NCBI GenBank assembly: GCA_015075185.1
Contig: JABTUW010000001.1
Span: 930,001 to 994,000, forward strand
DNA: 64,000 bases
Reading direction: 5' to 3'
Source of the DNA: Anaerolineales bacterium
Lineage (GTDB): Bacteria; Chloroflexota; Anaerolineae; 4572-78; J111
Shown here: positions 1-9,508 of the stretch, piece after piece
Numbering within the stretch: the first letter of the stretch is position 1
Layout of the letters: each line of letters starts with the position of its first letter
The notes under the pieces: generated by a model
What the model was told of the DNA's origin: nothing
Database searches by the model: none
The model's input: the letters and a program-made list of their open reading frames with translations, nothing else
Made by a program: the position numbers and the translations under genes

Positions 1-40
1 AATTATCCACATAATTATTTTAACCCCTTACCGCTATCCC

Positions 41-82
41 CCTATCGGGTGATTTTTTAGTAATCCGGGTCACTCGAATAGG
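41..82. promoter_or_regulatory. Imperfect dyad upstream of ftsH
   Basis: CCTATCGGGTGA (41-52) is matched by a near reverse complement TCACTCGAATAGG (70-82), giving an interrupted palindrome about 150 bases before the ftsH start. It could be an operator; no protein can be assigned. The rest of 1-233 shows no gene. Confidence 0.3.
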
Positions 83-233
83 TTGAAATAGGGTAGTCTG
101 AAACAACCCCAGCGATACCCCAAAAAATCATCCTTTCATAGAACCACAATCGCCCATGCCAGTATAGGCAAGGAGGCTAACTCATCATATAACTTAAGTA
201 GTAACTGATTGTGATGGTGGAAGGTGGTAGCAA

Positions 234-2129
234 ATGAATTCTGAAAATCAATCCGGTTCCAAAAAGCGGCGGATACCCTCAGTAGCGCCGTGGGTTATCA
301 TAGCCCTGCTGTTGCTTAATTTCGGCGGCTTTCTTTATTTATACCAGCGAGGTGAGGAACAAGAGACGACCCGTCCTTCTCCTGCCGCGCGTCAGGTCTC
401 TTCGATCCAACAAATTGCCCAGGCCATTCGAGCCGGCCAGGTAAAATCTTTGACCGTACAGGGCGATCTCTTAACTGCGGTCAAGCCGGATAATACCTCG
501 CTGACCGCGCGCAAAGAACAAGGGGTGAGCACCGTCCAAACCTTACAGCTTCTCGGTGTACCAGGAGACACCTTGAAAAACCTGCCCGTCGTCGTTGAAG
601 AACCTCCGGTCCAGGTAAACTTTGGCTCTATCTTATTATACCTGGGCCTGCCCCTGTTATTTGGCTACGTAATTTTCAGGAATACGCGGCAGTCGTCGGG
701 GAGTCATGCCAGCTCTAATTTTAGCAGCCTGGGCAAAAGCAGTCCCCGCGTTATCGGGAAGGCGGGCGATAAAGAACAGAGGGTCAATATTTCTCAGGTA
801 ACCTTCCGCGATGTGGCCGGAGCCGAGCAAGTTAAAATTGAACTCCAGGAGATTATCGAGTTTCTCAAAGAGCCAGGCAAGTTTGTTAAACTCGGAGCGC
901 GAGTGCCCAAAGGCGTTTTGATGGCCGGACCGCCGGGCACAGGCAAAACTCTTTTGGCCAAAGCCGTGGCCGGCGAGGCCGGCGTGCCCTTCTTCAGCAT
1001 CTCCGGTTCCGAGTTTGTTGAGATGTTTGTCGGGGTGGGCGCGGCCCGCGTGCGGGATTTGTTCAAGAAAGCCAGGGAGCAGGCCCCGGCCGTGATCTTT
1101 GTAGACGAGATTGACGCCGTGGGCCGGCAGCGCGGGGCCAGCATGGGCAGCGGCAACGACGAGCGCGAGCAGACCCTCAACCAACTCCTGGTCGAAATGG
1201 ACGGTTTTGGCACCGATACCAATGTCATCGTCATGGCCTCGACCAACCGCCCGGATATCCTGGACCCGGCCTTGCTGCGGCCCGGCCGCTTTGACCGGAA
1301 GGTCTTCCTTGAGCGCCCGGATGTCCACGAGCGCGAAGCCATATTGAACGTGCATGCCCGGGGCAAACCCCTGGCAGCCAATATCTCCCTGGTAGAACTT
1401 GCCAAAATGACCCCTGGCTTTGTCGGGGCCGATTTGGAAAATCTGGTTAATGAAGCCGCTATCCTGGCTGCACGGCGTAATCTCACGATAATTGGCCGGG
1501 CCGAGTTTCAGGATGCGATGGAACGGATTGTCGCCGGGCCGGAACGGCAGAGCAAAATCCTGAGCGAGCAAGAACGGCAAGTGGTGGCCTATCACGAAGC
1601 CGGCCATGCGGTGGTCATGCACAACCTGGCCCACACCGATCCGGTCCATAAAGTCAGTATCGTCTCGCGAGGAATGGCCCTGGGTTATGTCATGCCTCTG
1701 CCGGAGGGTGACAAGTATTTGCGAACACGGGAAGCCTTTGAGGATGAATTGGTCGGCCTGCTGGGGGGCCGGGCGGCTGAAGAAATTATCTTTGAGCGCA
1801 TCACTACCGGCGCGGCCAATGACCTAGAGCGGGCGACCAAAGTAGCGCGAGCGATGGTGACTCGGTATGGGTTCAGCCAAAAGCTTGGCCTGCGCACCTT
1901 TGGCGAGGAGCAGGGCAACCCTTACCTGGGCAGCCTGGGTGAAATGCGGAACTACAGTGAAGAAATTGCTCAGGCGATTGACCAGGAAATGGGACAAATT
2001 TTAGATGCGGCTTACCAACGGGCCAGGGAGATTATTTTGGCCCGCCGCCATCACCTGGAAAAGTTAGCGGCCTCTCTCTTGGAACATGAAACTATCGAGC
2101 GGCCCGCTTTTGAAGCAATTATGGCTTAG
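234..2129 (+). CDS. ftsH: ATP-dependent zinc metalloprotease FtsH
   Basis: Membrane-anchored AAA+ protease that degrades misfolded and regulatory membrane or cytosolic proteins. The 631-residue product has a first membrane segment (about residues 16-37), a short periplasmic domain, a second membrane segment (about 131-148), then the AAA module. Walker A GPPGTGKT is at residues 232-239, Walker B reads VIFVDEID, and the second-region-of-homology arginines lie in RPGRFDR. The zinc motif HEAGH is at 454-458, and the third zinc ligand is expected at the aspartate of AANDLERA. Length and order match the family. The start is the ATG preceded by a GGAAGGTGGT-like site. The C-terminal tail after the protease domain is short. 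No oddities; identification is secure. Confidence 0.97.
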   Translation: MNSENQSGSKKRRIPSVAPWVIIALLLLNFGGFLYLYQRGEEQETTRPSPAARQVSSIQQIAQAIRAGQVKSLTVQGDLLTAVKPDNTSLTARKEQGVSTVQTLQLLGVPGDTLKNLPVVVEEPPVQVNFGSILLYLGLPLLFGYVIFRNTRQSSGSHASSNFSSLGKSSPRVIGKAGDKEQRVNISQVTFRDVAGAEQVKIELQEIIEFLKEPGKFVKLGARVPKGVLMAGPPGTGKTLLAKAVAGEAGVPFFSISGSEFVEMFVGVGAARVRDLFKKAREQAPAVIFVDEIDAVGRQRGASMGSGNDEREQTLNQLLVEMDGFGTDTNVIVMASTNRPDILDPALLRPGRFDRKVFLERPDVHEREAILNVHARGKPLAANISLVELAKMTPGFVGADLENLVNEAAILAARRNLTIIGRAEFQDAMERIVAGPERQSKILSEQERQVVAYHEAGHAVVMHNLAHTDPVHKVSIVSRGMALGYVMPLPEGDKYLRTREAFEDELVGLLGGRAAEEIIFERITTGAANDLERATKVARAMVTRYGFSQKLGLRTFGEEQGNPYLGSLGEMRNYSEEIAQAIDQEMGQILDAAYQRAREIILARRHHLEKLAASLLEHETIERPAFEAIMA

Positions 2130-2201
2130 GTCCATCAATCGCTAGAGGGAAACAGTCCGCTGCACCGGTCCCCGCCGCTTTCGCACAAGGAGGAGCGTAC
2201 C

Positions 2202-2606
2202 ATGAGATCTAAAAAAAGCGCGTTCATTATTTCAAATTACTTAATGTTTCAACGCGGCCTCAAGAACTTGCTCGTTCAACAGGCAAAGATCGAGATCGTC
2301 GGGGCGACAGAGAGTCCGGACCAGGCCATTGAGCAGGTTAAATCACTCCATCCTGATGTGGTGATCTTAGACAGCACTAATATGCCGGGCGATCCCCTGG
2401 TCAGCCTGAAACATATTTTTCACGCCTACCCGCATGTCAAAGTTATCTGCTTAAACCTTCACAGTAATCAACTGGCGATTTACCAAGCCGTTCAACAGCG
2501 GGCGATGATCGAGTATCGGGTGTTTAAATGGAAAGTTGAAGACATCGCTGATCTGTTCCAGGCTATTAGCTATAACTTTCGCCCCTCACCGCTCATAACA
2601 ACCTAA
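2202..2606 (+). CDS. Degenerate single-domain receiver-like protein
   Basis: A 134-residue protein with the alternating strand-helix pattern of a NarL-type response-regulator receiver. The phospho-acceptor position is kept (D57 in VVILDSTNMPG), but the usual acidic pair near the N-terminus is replaced (FIISNY instead of an ADD-type motif), so Mg-dependent phosphorylation looks impaired. There is no output domain. A strong AAGGAGGAG site precedes the ATG. It lies 72 bases after ftsH in the same direction and may share its transcript. The likely role is a pseudo-receiver, or a partner of one of the kinases in the genome; this is inference. Confidence 0.7.
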   Translation: MRSKKSAFIISNYLMFQRGLKNLLVQQAKIEIVGATESPDQAIEQVKSLHPDVVILDSTNMPGDPLVSLKHIFHAYPHVKVICLNLHSNQLAIYQAVQQRAMIEYRVFKWKVEDIADLFQAISYNFRPSPLITT

Positions 2607-2650
2607 AGAATTTTGACAACCAAATTCGGTAATAGCTAGTCAATGAGCTG

Positions 2651-2787
2651 AATCCCCTCCCCCTCGGAGGGGGAGGGTTAGGGAGGGGTCGAGTTTTGCT
2701 CGGAAAGCGAGCCGAGTTTTAGCCCTTAACCCAGCCATAGACCTTATTTCGATCCTCCCCTAACCCCTCCCTGGCAGGGAAGGGAAT
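2651..2787. repeat. Palindromic C/G-rich intergenic repeat
   Basis: A first arm CCCTCCCCCTCGGAGGGGGAGGG folds on itself near 2654-2677, and the run GGTTAGGGAGGGG is answered about 70 bases later by CCTCCCCTAACCCCTCCC. The whole stretch is a nested inverted repeat between convergent genes, of the MITE or REP type. It contains no ORF of note. Confidence 0.6.
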
Positions 2788-2844
2788 TTTACCCATAATG
2801 TTACCGCTTTTGAAAATCAAAACTCATAAGAAGTCATGCACGCA

Positions 2845-2880
2845 ATAAAAAACCCCTCTTCCCAAATTCAGGAAGAGGGG
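2845..2880 (-). terminator. Rho-independent terminator of the 2896-3784 operon
   Basis: On the minus strand CCCCTCTTCC, an 8-base loop and GGAAGAGGGG form a perfect 10-bp stem (2853-2880) followed by TTTTTTAT. It lies 16 bases after the HdeD-like stop codon. Confidence 0.9.
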
Positions 2881-2895
2881 TCCATTGATGTAACT

Positions 2896-3462
2896 TCAAC
2901 TCGGACTCGGCTGGTAGTCCTCTTGGCCCTTGCTCCAACCCCGCAGGCGAAAAGCCAGGAAGATCATCAACAACCCAAAAACAAGGGCATAACTGCCGAT
3001 CAGCCAGACAACGGTCAGAGCGCCGGCTCCTGGCCAGATGACCATTAAGACACCAAAAATGACCGAGGCAATCCCGCCCAGAGCCAGGAGCCATTCGCCC
3101 TCAATCTCCCGGCGCAAGCGAATCGCGGCCATCACTTCGAAAACGCCGGTGACAATAGCCCAGGCGGCGATCAGGTAGAGCAGCACAAAGGCGGTCATTC
3201 CCGGCCAAATGAAGGTTAGAATGCCGGTAGCGATCCCGGCCAAACCCTCCAGCAGCAGAACCCACCAGCGTTGTTTCCCGGCTCGATCACTAAAGGCGGC
3301 CACTACAGCAAAAATCCCATCCACAAATGCATAAGCCCCAAACAACAAGACCAGCACAAACAGGCTGATGCCGGGCCAGACAAAGGTAGCCAGCCCAAAG
3401 AGCATTGCGGCCAGCCCGCGCAGGGCCAATGCCCACCAATTTCGCGCTACTGCTTGGATCAT
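2896..3462 (-). CDS. HdeD family (DUF308) membrane protein
   Basis: A 188-residue polytopic membrane protein with three internally similar units, each built around a pattern like GI..F.WPG and a hydrophobic helix pair (WPGISLFVLVLL, WPGMTAFVLLYL, WPGAGALTVVWL). This is the hallmark of HdeD/DUF308 proteins, linked in enterics to acid resistance; the role here is unproven. The ATG at 3462 was chosen because AAAGGAGATGTGACT precedes it and because a longer reading would overlap the gene at 3476-3784. It is the second gene of a two-gene unit, 13 bases after the upstream stop, and is followed by a clear terminator. Confidence 0.85.
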   Translation of the reverse strand: MIQAVARNWWALALRGLAAMLFGLATFVWPGISLFVLVLLFGAYAFVDGIFAVVAAFSDRAGKQRWWVLLLEGLAGIATGILTFIWPGMTAFVLLYLIAAWAIVTGVFEVMAAIRLRREIEGEWLLALGGIASVIFGVLMVIWPGAGALTVVWLIGSYALVFGLLMIFLAFRLRGWSKGQEDYQPSPS

Positions 3463-3475
3463 AGTCACATCTCCT

Positions 3476-3784
3476 TTACCCGCCGATGCTGCCACCGCTC
3501 TTATAGTTTTCATCATCATAGGCCCGAGTTTTGGGGGTCGTCTTGGGGCTACTGCTGCCCACACCACTACTGCGGGCGCTGCTCGTACCGCTGCCGCCAA
3601 TGCTACCGCTGCTGCGATAATCGGGGTCATCATACGTGCGCTGGCCCCCACCAATACTGCCACCGCTGCGGTAATTCTCGTCGTCGTACGTTCCGGGCCG
3701 TGCTACCCGGTTGCGATTGAAGAAATACATCACCGCCAGCAAGATAATAAAACCAATAATCATCAGTAATGTTGTCGAATCCAT
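3476..3784 (-). CDS. Small membrane-anchored protein with YDDENY-SGGSIGG repeats
   Basis: A 102-residue protein with one N-terminal hydrophobic segment (about residues 5-21, TLLMIIGFIILLAVMYFF) followed by a hydrophilic Ser/Gly-rich tail. The tail holds three copies of a 14-residue motif, consensus Y-D-D-(E/P)-(N/D)-Y-(R/K)-S-(G/S)-G-S-I-G-G, near residues 33-46, 51-64 and 89-102, the last ending exactly at the C-terminus. GAAGGAG precedes the ATG. It is the first gene of an operon with the HdeD-like gene. I do not recognise a family; the repeats suggest a binding or self-association surface. Confidence 0.75.
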   Translation of the reverse strand: MDSTTLLMIIGFIILLAVMYFFNRNRVARPGTYDDENYRSGGSIGGGQRTYDDPDYRSSGSIGGSGTSSARSSGVGSSSPKTTPKTRAYDDENYKSGGSIGG

Positions 3785-3803
3785 CGTTATTCTCCTTCAA
3801 AAA

Positions 3804-3883
3804 TAGTTGTCAGTCGTTAGTAGCCAGTAGTCAGAAAGTAATTTCTTCACTGATATACTGATAACCACCTTACTGATAACTGT
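3804..3883. repeat. Short-word repeat, inverted halves
   Basis: Words of the type CAGTCGTTAGTAGCCAGTAGTCAG are followed, after a spacer, by complementary-sense words CTGATATACTGATAACC and TACTGATAACTG. This degenerate heptamer-like inverted repeat fills the gap between two minus-strand genes. Confidence 0.55.
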
Positions 3884-3885
3884 AT

Positions 3886-4356
3886 TTACTCTACCGTAAA
3901 GCTTGCTTCCTGAACCGGATTGCCGTTCACAAAAATCTGGACACTGTAATCGCCCTCGTCCATCCGGTCGCGCAAATTCTCCAGGTGAAACTCGACATAA
4001 GTGTTGTCGTAATCCCGGTCGGCCACAATTTCGGCGCTGTCCTCAAAGGGCTGGCCATCCCGGTACCAGCGGGCGAACATGCTGGTGCCTGCCTCAATAT
4101 GGTCGGCTTCGACGACGGCATAAATGACATCCTGGGACGAGCTAAAGCTATCGGTCGGTCCCACCGGCGCATTTCCACCACCGATGCCTTCGGCCATTGT
4201 TACCGGTCCTAACTGTGTCCCCCCGCTAATCGCCTCATTTTGATCCTGGCGCTGGCTGATAGCGCTGTTAAACAGGCCGCAGCCTAGCCCCACCAGAGCC
4301 AGGAGAGAGATAAGGAGGCTTTTAGACCAAAGGGGCAAAAGATATGTTTTGTTCAT
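3886..4356 (-). CDS. Putative secreted lipoprotein, family not recognised
   Basis: A 156-residue protein starting with a basic N-terminus and a hydrophobic core (LLISLLALVGLGC), with a cysteine near residue 26 that could be lipidated, although the lipobox is not canonical. The mature part is acidic and ends in a small beta-rich domain (ARWYRDGQPFED to VQIFVNGNPVQEASFTVE) like those that bind or sense envelope components. AAGGAGAATTAGCT precedes the ATG. The gene stands alone, upstream of the HdeD operon in the same direction. Function is not assignable from sequence. Confidence 0.7.
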   Translation of the reverse strand: MNKTYLLPLWSKSLLISLLALVGLGCGLFNSAISQRQDQNEAISGGTQLGPVTMAEGIGGGNAPVGPTDSFSSSQDVIYAVVEADHIEAGTSMFARWYRDGQPFEDSAEIVADRDYDNTYVEFHLENLRDRMDEGDYSVQIFVNGNPVQEASFTVE

Positions 4357-4441
4357 AGCTAATTCTCCTTTAGCAGCTTCAATAAGATCGCGGCTTTTCG
4401 CTTTAACCGCTCTACCTCATTGTAAAGAGTTATGGAGCTAA

Positions 4442-4506
4442 ACCCCATACTCATTTGGGCGATTATTAAAAGCTAAAGGAATAATCTTTTAATAGTCCAA
4501 TGGGGT
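4442..4506. promoter_or_regulatory. Long nested hairpin in a divergent promoter region
   Basis: The outer arms are ACCCCAT and ATGGGGT; the inner arms are ATTATTAAAAG and CTTTTAATAGT with a 13-base loop. Arms of both sizes are centred on the same axis, so the stretch can fold as one interrupted stem. It could be a leader RNA or a protein site. Confidence 0.45.
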
Positions 4507-4642
4507 ATAGGCAGGCTTGTTTTTGCTTAATGTGTCTCACCCGGATGGCTTACTGCTCAAAGGCTGCACGCTAGTTGGGCTAGCCTAATGGGCTGACACC
4601 ATCACATAGAGCAGGAAAAACCCCTCATAATTGGGGGTGAAG

Positions 4643-4669
4643 TCTTAATATTTCTGAGGTATATTAAGA
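4643..4669. promoter_or_regulatory. TCTTAATAT-N9-ATATTAAGA palindrome
   Basis: Perfect 9-bp inverted repeats separated by 9 bases, ending 56 bases before the ATG at 4726. The symmetry and AT-rich arms are typical of a dimeric repressor site; the regulator is unknown. Confidence 0.5.
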
Positions 4670-4725
4670 TTACAAGTGGATCAGCTTAGCATTAGTAAAC
4701 TTCGCTATTGAGGAGTAACAATCAT

Positions 4726-5238
4726 ATGGCTAAGATGTCAGGGTCTTTTTTTAACATCAAAATGTCGGGGACGTTGGGCGAGATAATTTTTGACCAGCGA
4801 GGCTTTGTCCGGCTTAAAGGCAAACGACCCAGTCACTACTCCACCAGCCAGGGCGATTTTCGCCAGACGATGATGGTAGCCCAGAAGTGCGCTAAAGTGT
4901 GCGGCTCGGCTACCCGGCAGTTGATCAAGGCAGTGGCCCGTAACTCTGCCCATTGGAACACTTACCTGGCTAAAAATCTCATCGGCCCTCACCGGACCGT
5001 TTATCTGGATACCCTGCATCGCTATAGCGACCCGGCGGTAGACCGGCCCGCCTGGGAAATCGCCGGCGTCGAAGCCGGGCTGCGCCCGATCAAACTGGAA
5101 TATGCCGGCGAGGCCCAGATTTCCCCAGGTGCGCAGTTATTTATCCTGGCTTCGACCCTGTTTTCACTGGGGCTTTACGAGACCCTGGGCCAGCCCAATG
5201 GCAACGCGGAGGCTTGGAAGGAGAGGATTATTTCGTAG
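4726..5238 (+). CDS. Hypothetical protein, possibly phage-structural-like
   Basis: A 170-residue soluble protein of unknown function. The N-terminal half (MSGTLGEIIFDQRGFVRLKG followed by RPSHYSTSQGDFRQTMMV) resembles the G-x-x-G-x-x-V-F ... R ... Q-x-x-x-R pattern seen in small phage-like structural proteins. The likeness is only by eye. The ATG was chosen over an upstream TTG because TTGAGGAGT lies just before it. A palindrome (4643-4669) precedes it and a strong hairpin follows, so it looks like a monocistronic, regulated gene. Confidence 0.6.
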   Translation: MAKMSGSFFNIKMSGTLGEIIFDQRGFVRLKGKRPSHYSTSQGDFRQTMMVAQKCAKVCGSATRQLIKAVARNSAHWNTYLAKNLIGPHRTVYLDTLHRYSDPAVDRPAWEIAGVEAGLRPIKLEYAGEAQISPGAQLFILASTLFSLGLYETLGQPNGNAEAWKERIIS

Positions 5239-5246
5239 AATAGAAT

Positions 5247-5284
5247 AGACCTGCCAGGTCTCCAAGACCTGGCAGGTCTGTGTT
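5247..5284 (+). terminator. Hairpin terminator built from the GACCTGCCAGG repeat
   Basis: AGACCTGCCAGGTC, a 5-base loop and GACCTGGCAGGTCT form a 14-bp stem, followed by GTGTTTTC. The same stem sequence is used at 55114-55159. Confidence 0.7.
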
Positions 5285-5309
5285 TTCTAATCAGTATCAA
5301 CCTTTTTAA

Positions 5310-5405
5310 CTACACATCCAAATTCCGCACCTGCTTGGCGTGGGTCTGGATAAACTTCTTGCGGGGCGGCACGGCGCTGCCCATGCGCATGTTAAATGTT
5401 TTGCC
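5310..5405 (-). pseudogene. Duplicated 3' end of gyrB
   Basis: Bases 5310-5385 are identical to 5984-6059, the last 76 bases of gyrB including the stop. Outside that block the copy drifts but still encodes GyrB-like residues (KTFNMRMGS against KTFDMLMGS). It directly follows the DUF4926 stop in the same frame and strand and has no start of its own, so it is a non-coding remnant. Confidence 0.9.
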
Positions 5406-5408
5406 GGC

Positions 5409-5633
5409 TCACGCCATCACGCGAGCCTGGGCAATTTCTCGGCGGCCAATGGGTCTAAGTTGGCCAGCAGACAACGAGACAACCGCAACTGTCTCTCCAT
5501 CCAGGGTCACAAACTCGACTTCATACCCTCGATTACCTTGATGAACTAAAACGACAGTACCCACATCTCCTTCTTTCAAACCATACTCAGGCAGGTCCGT
5601 TGTCAACACAACTCGCTCTAATTCTTGGATCAC
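5409..5633 (-). CDS. DUF4926 domain-containing protein
   Basis: A 74-residue small beta-rich protein (VLTTDLPEYGLKEGDVGTVV, then YEVEFVTLDGETVAVVSLS) matching the DUF4926 pattern of an SH3-like barrel. A GTG start is preceded by AAGGAGATAAAA, directly behind the DUF6883 reading frame with a 2-base gap. DUF4926 genes are often paired with DUF6883 genes, and the pair has been suspected of a toxin-antitoxin-like role; here that is inference. The C-terminus abuts the duplicated gyrB tail. Confidence 0.75.
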   Translation of the reverse strand: MIQELERVVLTTDLPEYGLKEGDVGTVVLVHQGNRGYEVEFVTLDGETVAVVSLSAGQLRPIGRREIAQARVMA

Positions 5634-5635
5634 TT

Positions 5636-5977
5636 TTATCTCCTTGCTAGCGGATAAGCAGTAGCAAACCTGGGAATTTGCTCACCCGTTTCTACAAACC
5701 AAACTGACCGAATCAACGGCGTTCGGCCTTCCGGCGTAACGATGGTGCCTTCAATGACGTAGCGTGTGCCAAAAGGAGAGTTCTCAATCTTCGTCACCTC
5801 ATGCTCGCCCGCGTGGCGAATAAGCACTTCAGCTAATACTTCTCATCCCTCAATCGAAAAACCTAAGCTGATAAAAAACTTGGCTTTACCGTAGCCTTCG
5901 GGATGACTCAATGAGAGAAGGTATCCTCTAATTTTTGCCTGTGATACGACTGCTTTCTCACAATTGGGGAGTTTCAC
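5636..5977 (-). pseudogene. DUF6883 gene interrupted by one in-frame stop
   Basis: Reading from the GTG at 5977 gives VKLPNCEKAVV, then GYLLSLSHPEGYGKAKFF and SLGFSIEG, then TGA (5843-5845), then EVLAEVLIRHAGEHEV, SPFGTRYVIEG and VWFVETGEQIPRFATAYPL. This is a complete DUF6883 pattern of about 113 codons in which a tryptophan normally sits at the TGA. One TGG-to-TGA change would explain it. The start lies 7 bases after the gyrB stop. A GTG at 5827 could restart the C-terminal 63 residues. Either a recent pseudogene, a sequencing error, or a stop that is read through. Confidence 0.75.
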
Positions 5978-5983
5978 CTTTGG

Positions 5984-7918
<1,935 letters not shown>

Positions 7919-7970
7919 CGAATAATGAAACCTCCAAAATTAGTTCTAATCCTTGTTCTGAAAAGTTGGG

Positions 7971-8020
7971 TGACGTGGTGCGTATTGCGTGGTGTGTTCC
8001 GTGGGTTTGAGGCAATACGC
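7971..8020. repeat. Short-word inverted repeat in the gyrB leader
   Basis: GCGTATTGC (7980-7988) and GCAATACGC (8012-8020) bracket further GTG/GCG words. The same vocabulary recurs at 62302-62344, 53029-53055 and 55880-55905. Confidence 0.5.
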
Positions 8021-8087
8021 CCTTTCACTCATCTTGTCATTAAAGACACTTTGAGCCAGCCATAATCTTCTCGAAATATGACACTAT

Positions 8088-8116
8088 ATTATAGCATAAA
8101 GTACCCTTTTTCTCAA
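8088..8116 (-). promoter_or_regulatory. Sigma-70-type promoter of gyrB
   Basis: On the minus strand TTGAGA (8111-8116) and TATAAT (8088-8093) are 17 bases apart. The leader to the gyrB ATG would be about 160 bases. Confidence 0.7.
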
Positions 8117-8461
8117 ATCAGCCCAGGCTGCGACTCACCTATTAAGTGCTATATATTGAGTAAGAGAAGATACTAGGCACTACCCCTAGTATCTCGCTAA
8201 AAAGAAATTGGGGATTCCGAACAATTATTCTGTGCAAAAGTGCGGGTAACCAAAAGCGAAATTAGGGGGAGATTTATCCGTTTAAGATTGATGCTGAACT
8301 CACACATCGCCACATAATCACTGAGGTAGCCCTTGTGAACACCGTGAAAAGGTCGTTCCTTCAAGGTTCTAAATTATAACGGCAAGGCCGGAACGGAATG
8401 AAAAAGCAAAAAGCCCAACCAGTCAGTTGAGCTGCTCTTAAATTATTTTAGATGTGACTAA
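8117..8461. other. Gene-free stretch between gyrB and the IS elements
   Basis: No convincing ORF. It contains a palindrome GATACTAGG-N7-CCTAGTATC (8169-8193) and a minus-strand terminator (8401-8433). The last four bases, CTAA (8458-8461), are the left target duplication of the IS701-type element. Confidence 0.6.
8401..8433 (-). terminator. Terminator of a minus-strand unit now cut by the IS
   Basis: On the minus strand AGCTCAAC, six bases, GTTGGGCT, then TTTTTGCTTTTT. Its likely upstream genes are the Lys-rich ORF and YmgE remnant at 11186-11415, now separated from it by the insertion sequences. Confidence 0.55.
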
Positions 8462-8466
8462 TATTA

Positions 8467-9506
8467 GATGTGTTGCGAAATAACGAAAAAAGGGTATGGT
8501 CAACCAGAAATCAGAAAAATAAGGGATCCACAGGTAAAACCGATGCTGAATATCAATCGTGCCTTACGCTCTGACCGCTTGATGAAAGCCCTAACTGGTA
8601 TGACGGTGGCGGAGTTTGAGGGCTTGCTGCCAATATTCACCGCCGCCTTGCAGAAGGGTCAGGTAAAGGCCAAGAAAGAACGGAAACGAGCCATCGGGGG
8701 CGGGCGTCGGCATACCTTAAAGAGCCCCACCGACAAGTTATTCTTCATTCTGTTGTACTTGAAATGTTATCCGACCTTTGATTTGGCCGGTTTATTGTAT
8801 GACGTGGACCGCTCGCAAACCCAACGCTGGGTCAAAGCCTTGTTAGCCGTGTTGGAGGTTGGGTTAGGTTGGCAACTCGTCCTGCCTGAACGGCGTATTA
8901 GTTCCCTTGAAGAATTCATCCAGCGTTTTCCCGCGATCAAAGATGTTTTCGTTGATGGCACGGAACGACCGATCCAACGACCTCGCCAGGCCAAAGCACA
9001 ACAGGAACACTATTCGGGCAAACACAAAGACCATACCCTCAAAAACCTCATTGTGAGCGATGATCACAAGCGCATTTTATGTCTGACCCAGACGAAACCA
9101 GGCGCTCGGCAAGATTACTTTCGGTTCAAGCAATCGGGTTTAGGGGAGGTCATTCCAGGCGATGTCGGTGTCTGGGTAGATTTGGGCTTTTTGGGCATCG
9201 TCAAAGATTTTTCCCACCTAGGGGTGATGATCCCCCACAAAAGTAGTAAAAATCACCCTTTGACCCCACAGCAAAAGGCCGAAAACCGGATCATTAGTGC
9301 CCTGCGCATTTGTATTGAACACGCTATTGCTGGGGTTAAGCGTTTCCGTTGCCTGACCGACCCTTATCGCAACAAAGGGATTGTTTTGGCTGACAAATTT
9401 ATGTTAATCGCTTGTGGCCTGTGGAATTATCACCTCCTCCCGGCTTAATTGGTCAATGACATGATTTTTCCTGGCCTATCGTTTTATCCTTATTTCGCAA
9501 CACGTC
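8467..9506 (+). mobile_element. IS5-superfamily-type insertion sequence nested in the IS701-type tip
   Basis: The ends are imperfect inverted repeats: GATGTGTTGCGAAATAACG at the left and, reversed, GACGTGTTGCGAAATAAGG at the right. Both sides carry TATTA (8462-8466, 9507-9511), which is also the first five bases of the host element. Size 1040 bp with a single transposase gene. It was clearly the later insertion. Confidence 0.85.
8543..9448 (+). CDS. Transposase, DDE_Tnp_4/IS5-like
   Basis: A 301-residue DDE transposase: N-terminal helix-turn-helix region (LTGMTVAEFEGLLPIF, later YPTFDLAGLLYDVDRSQT), then the catalytic core with D138 (VFVDGTERPIQRP), D213 (WVDLGFLGI) and E259 (ALRICIEHAIAGVKR). 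The SGKHKDHTLKNLIV block is typical of this group. I chose the ATG at 8543; an ATG at 8468 lies in the terminal repeat itself and would add 25 residues without a ribosome site. The gene looks intact. Confidence 0.88.
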   Translation: MLNINRALRSDRLMKALTGMTVAEFEGLLPIFTAALQKGQVKAKKERKRAIGGGRRHTLKSPTDKLFFILLYLKCYPTFDLAGLLYDVDRSQTQRWVKALLAVLEVGLGWQLVLPERRISSLEEFIQRFPAIKDVFVDGTERPIQRPRQAKAQQEHYSGKHKDHTLKNLIVSDDHKRILCLTQTKPGARQDYFRFKQSGLGEVIPGDVGVWVDLGFLGIVKDFSHLGVMIPHKSSKNHPLTPQQKAENRIISALRICIEHAIAGVKRFRCLTDPYRNKGIVLADKFMLIACGLWNYHLLPA

Positions 9507-9508
9507 TA

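Larger units (their letters stand above)
4357..4725. other. Divergent intergenic region with structured DNA
   Basis: This 369-base gap separates the divergent lipoprotein and 170-residue-protein genes. No ORF was found in it. It holds a long imperfect hairpin (4442-4506), a short ACCCC/GGGGT stem (about 4619-4638) and a palindrome (4643-4669), listed or described separately. Confidence 0.6.

Noticed and set aside
657..1649. Long minus-strand ORF antisense to ftsH
   Set aside because: It mirrors codon structure of a certain gene, has no ribosome site and no recognisable domain.
3463..3663. N-terminal extension of the HdeD-like gene
   Set aside because: It overlaps the well-supported gene at 3476-3784 and adds a low-complexity Ala-rich stretch; the ATG at 3462 has a perfect ribosome site.
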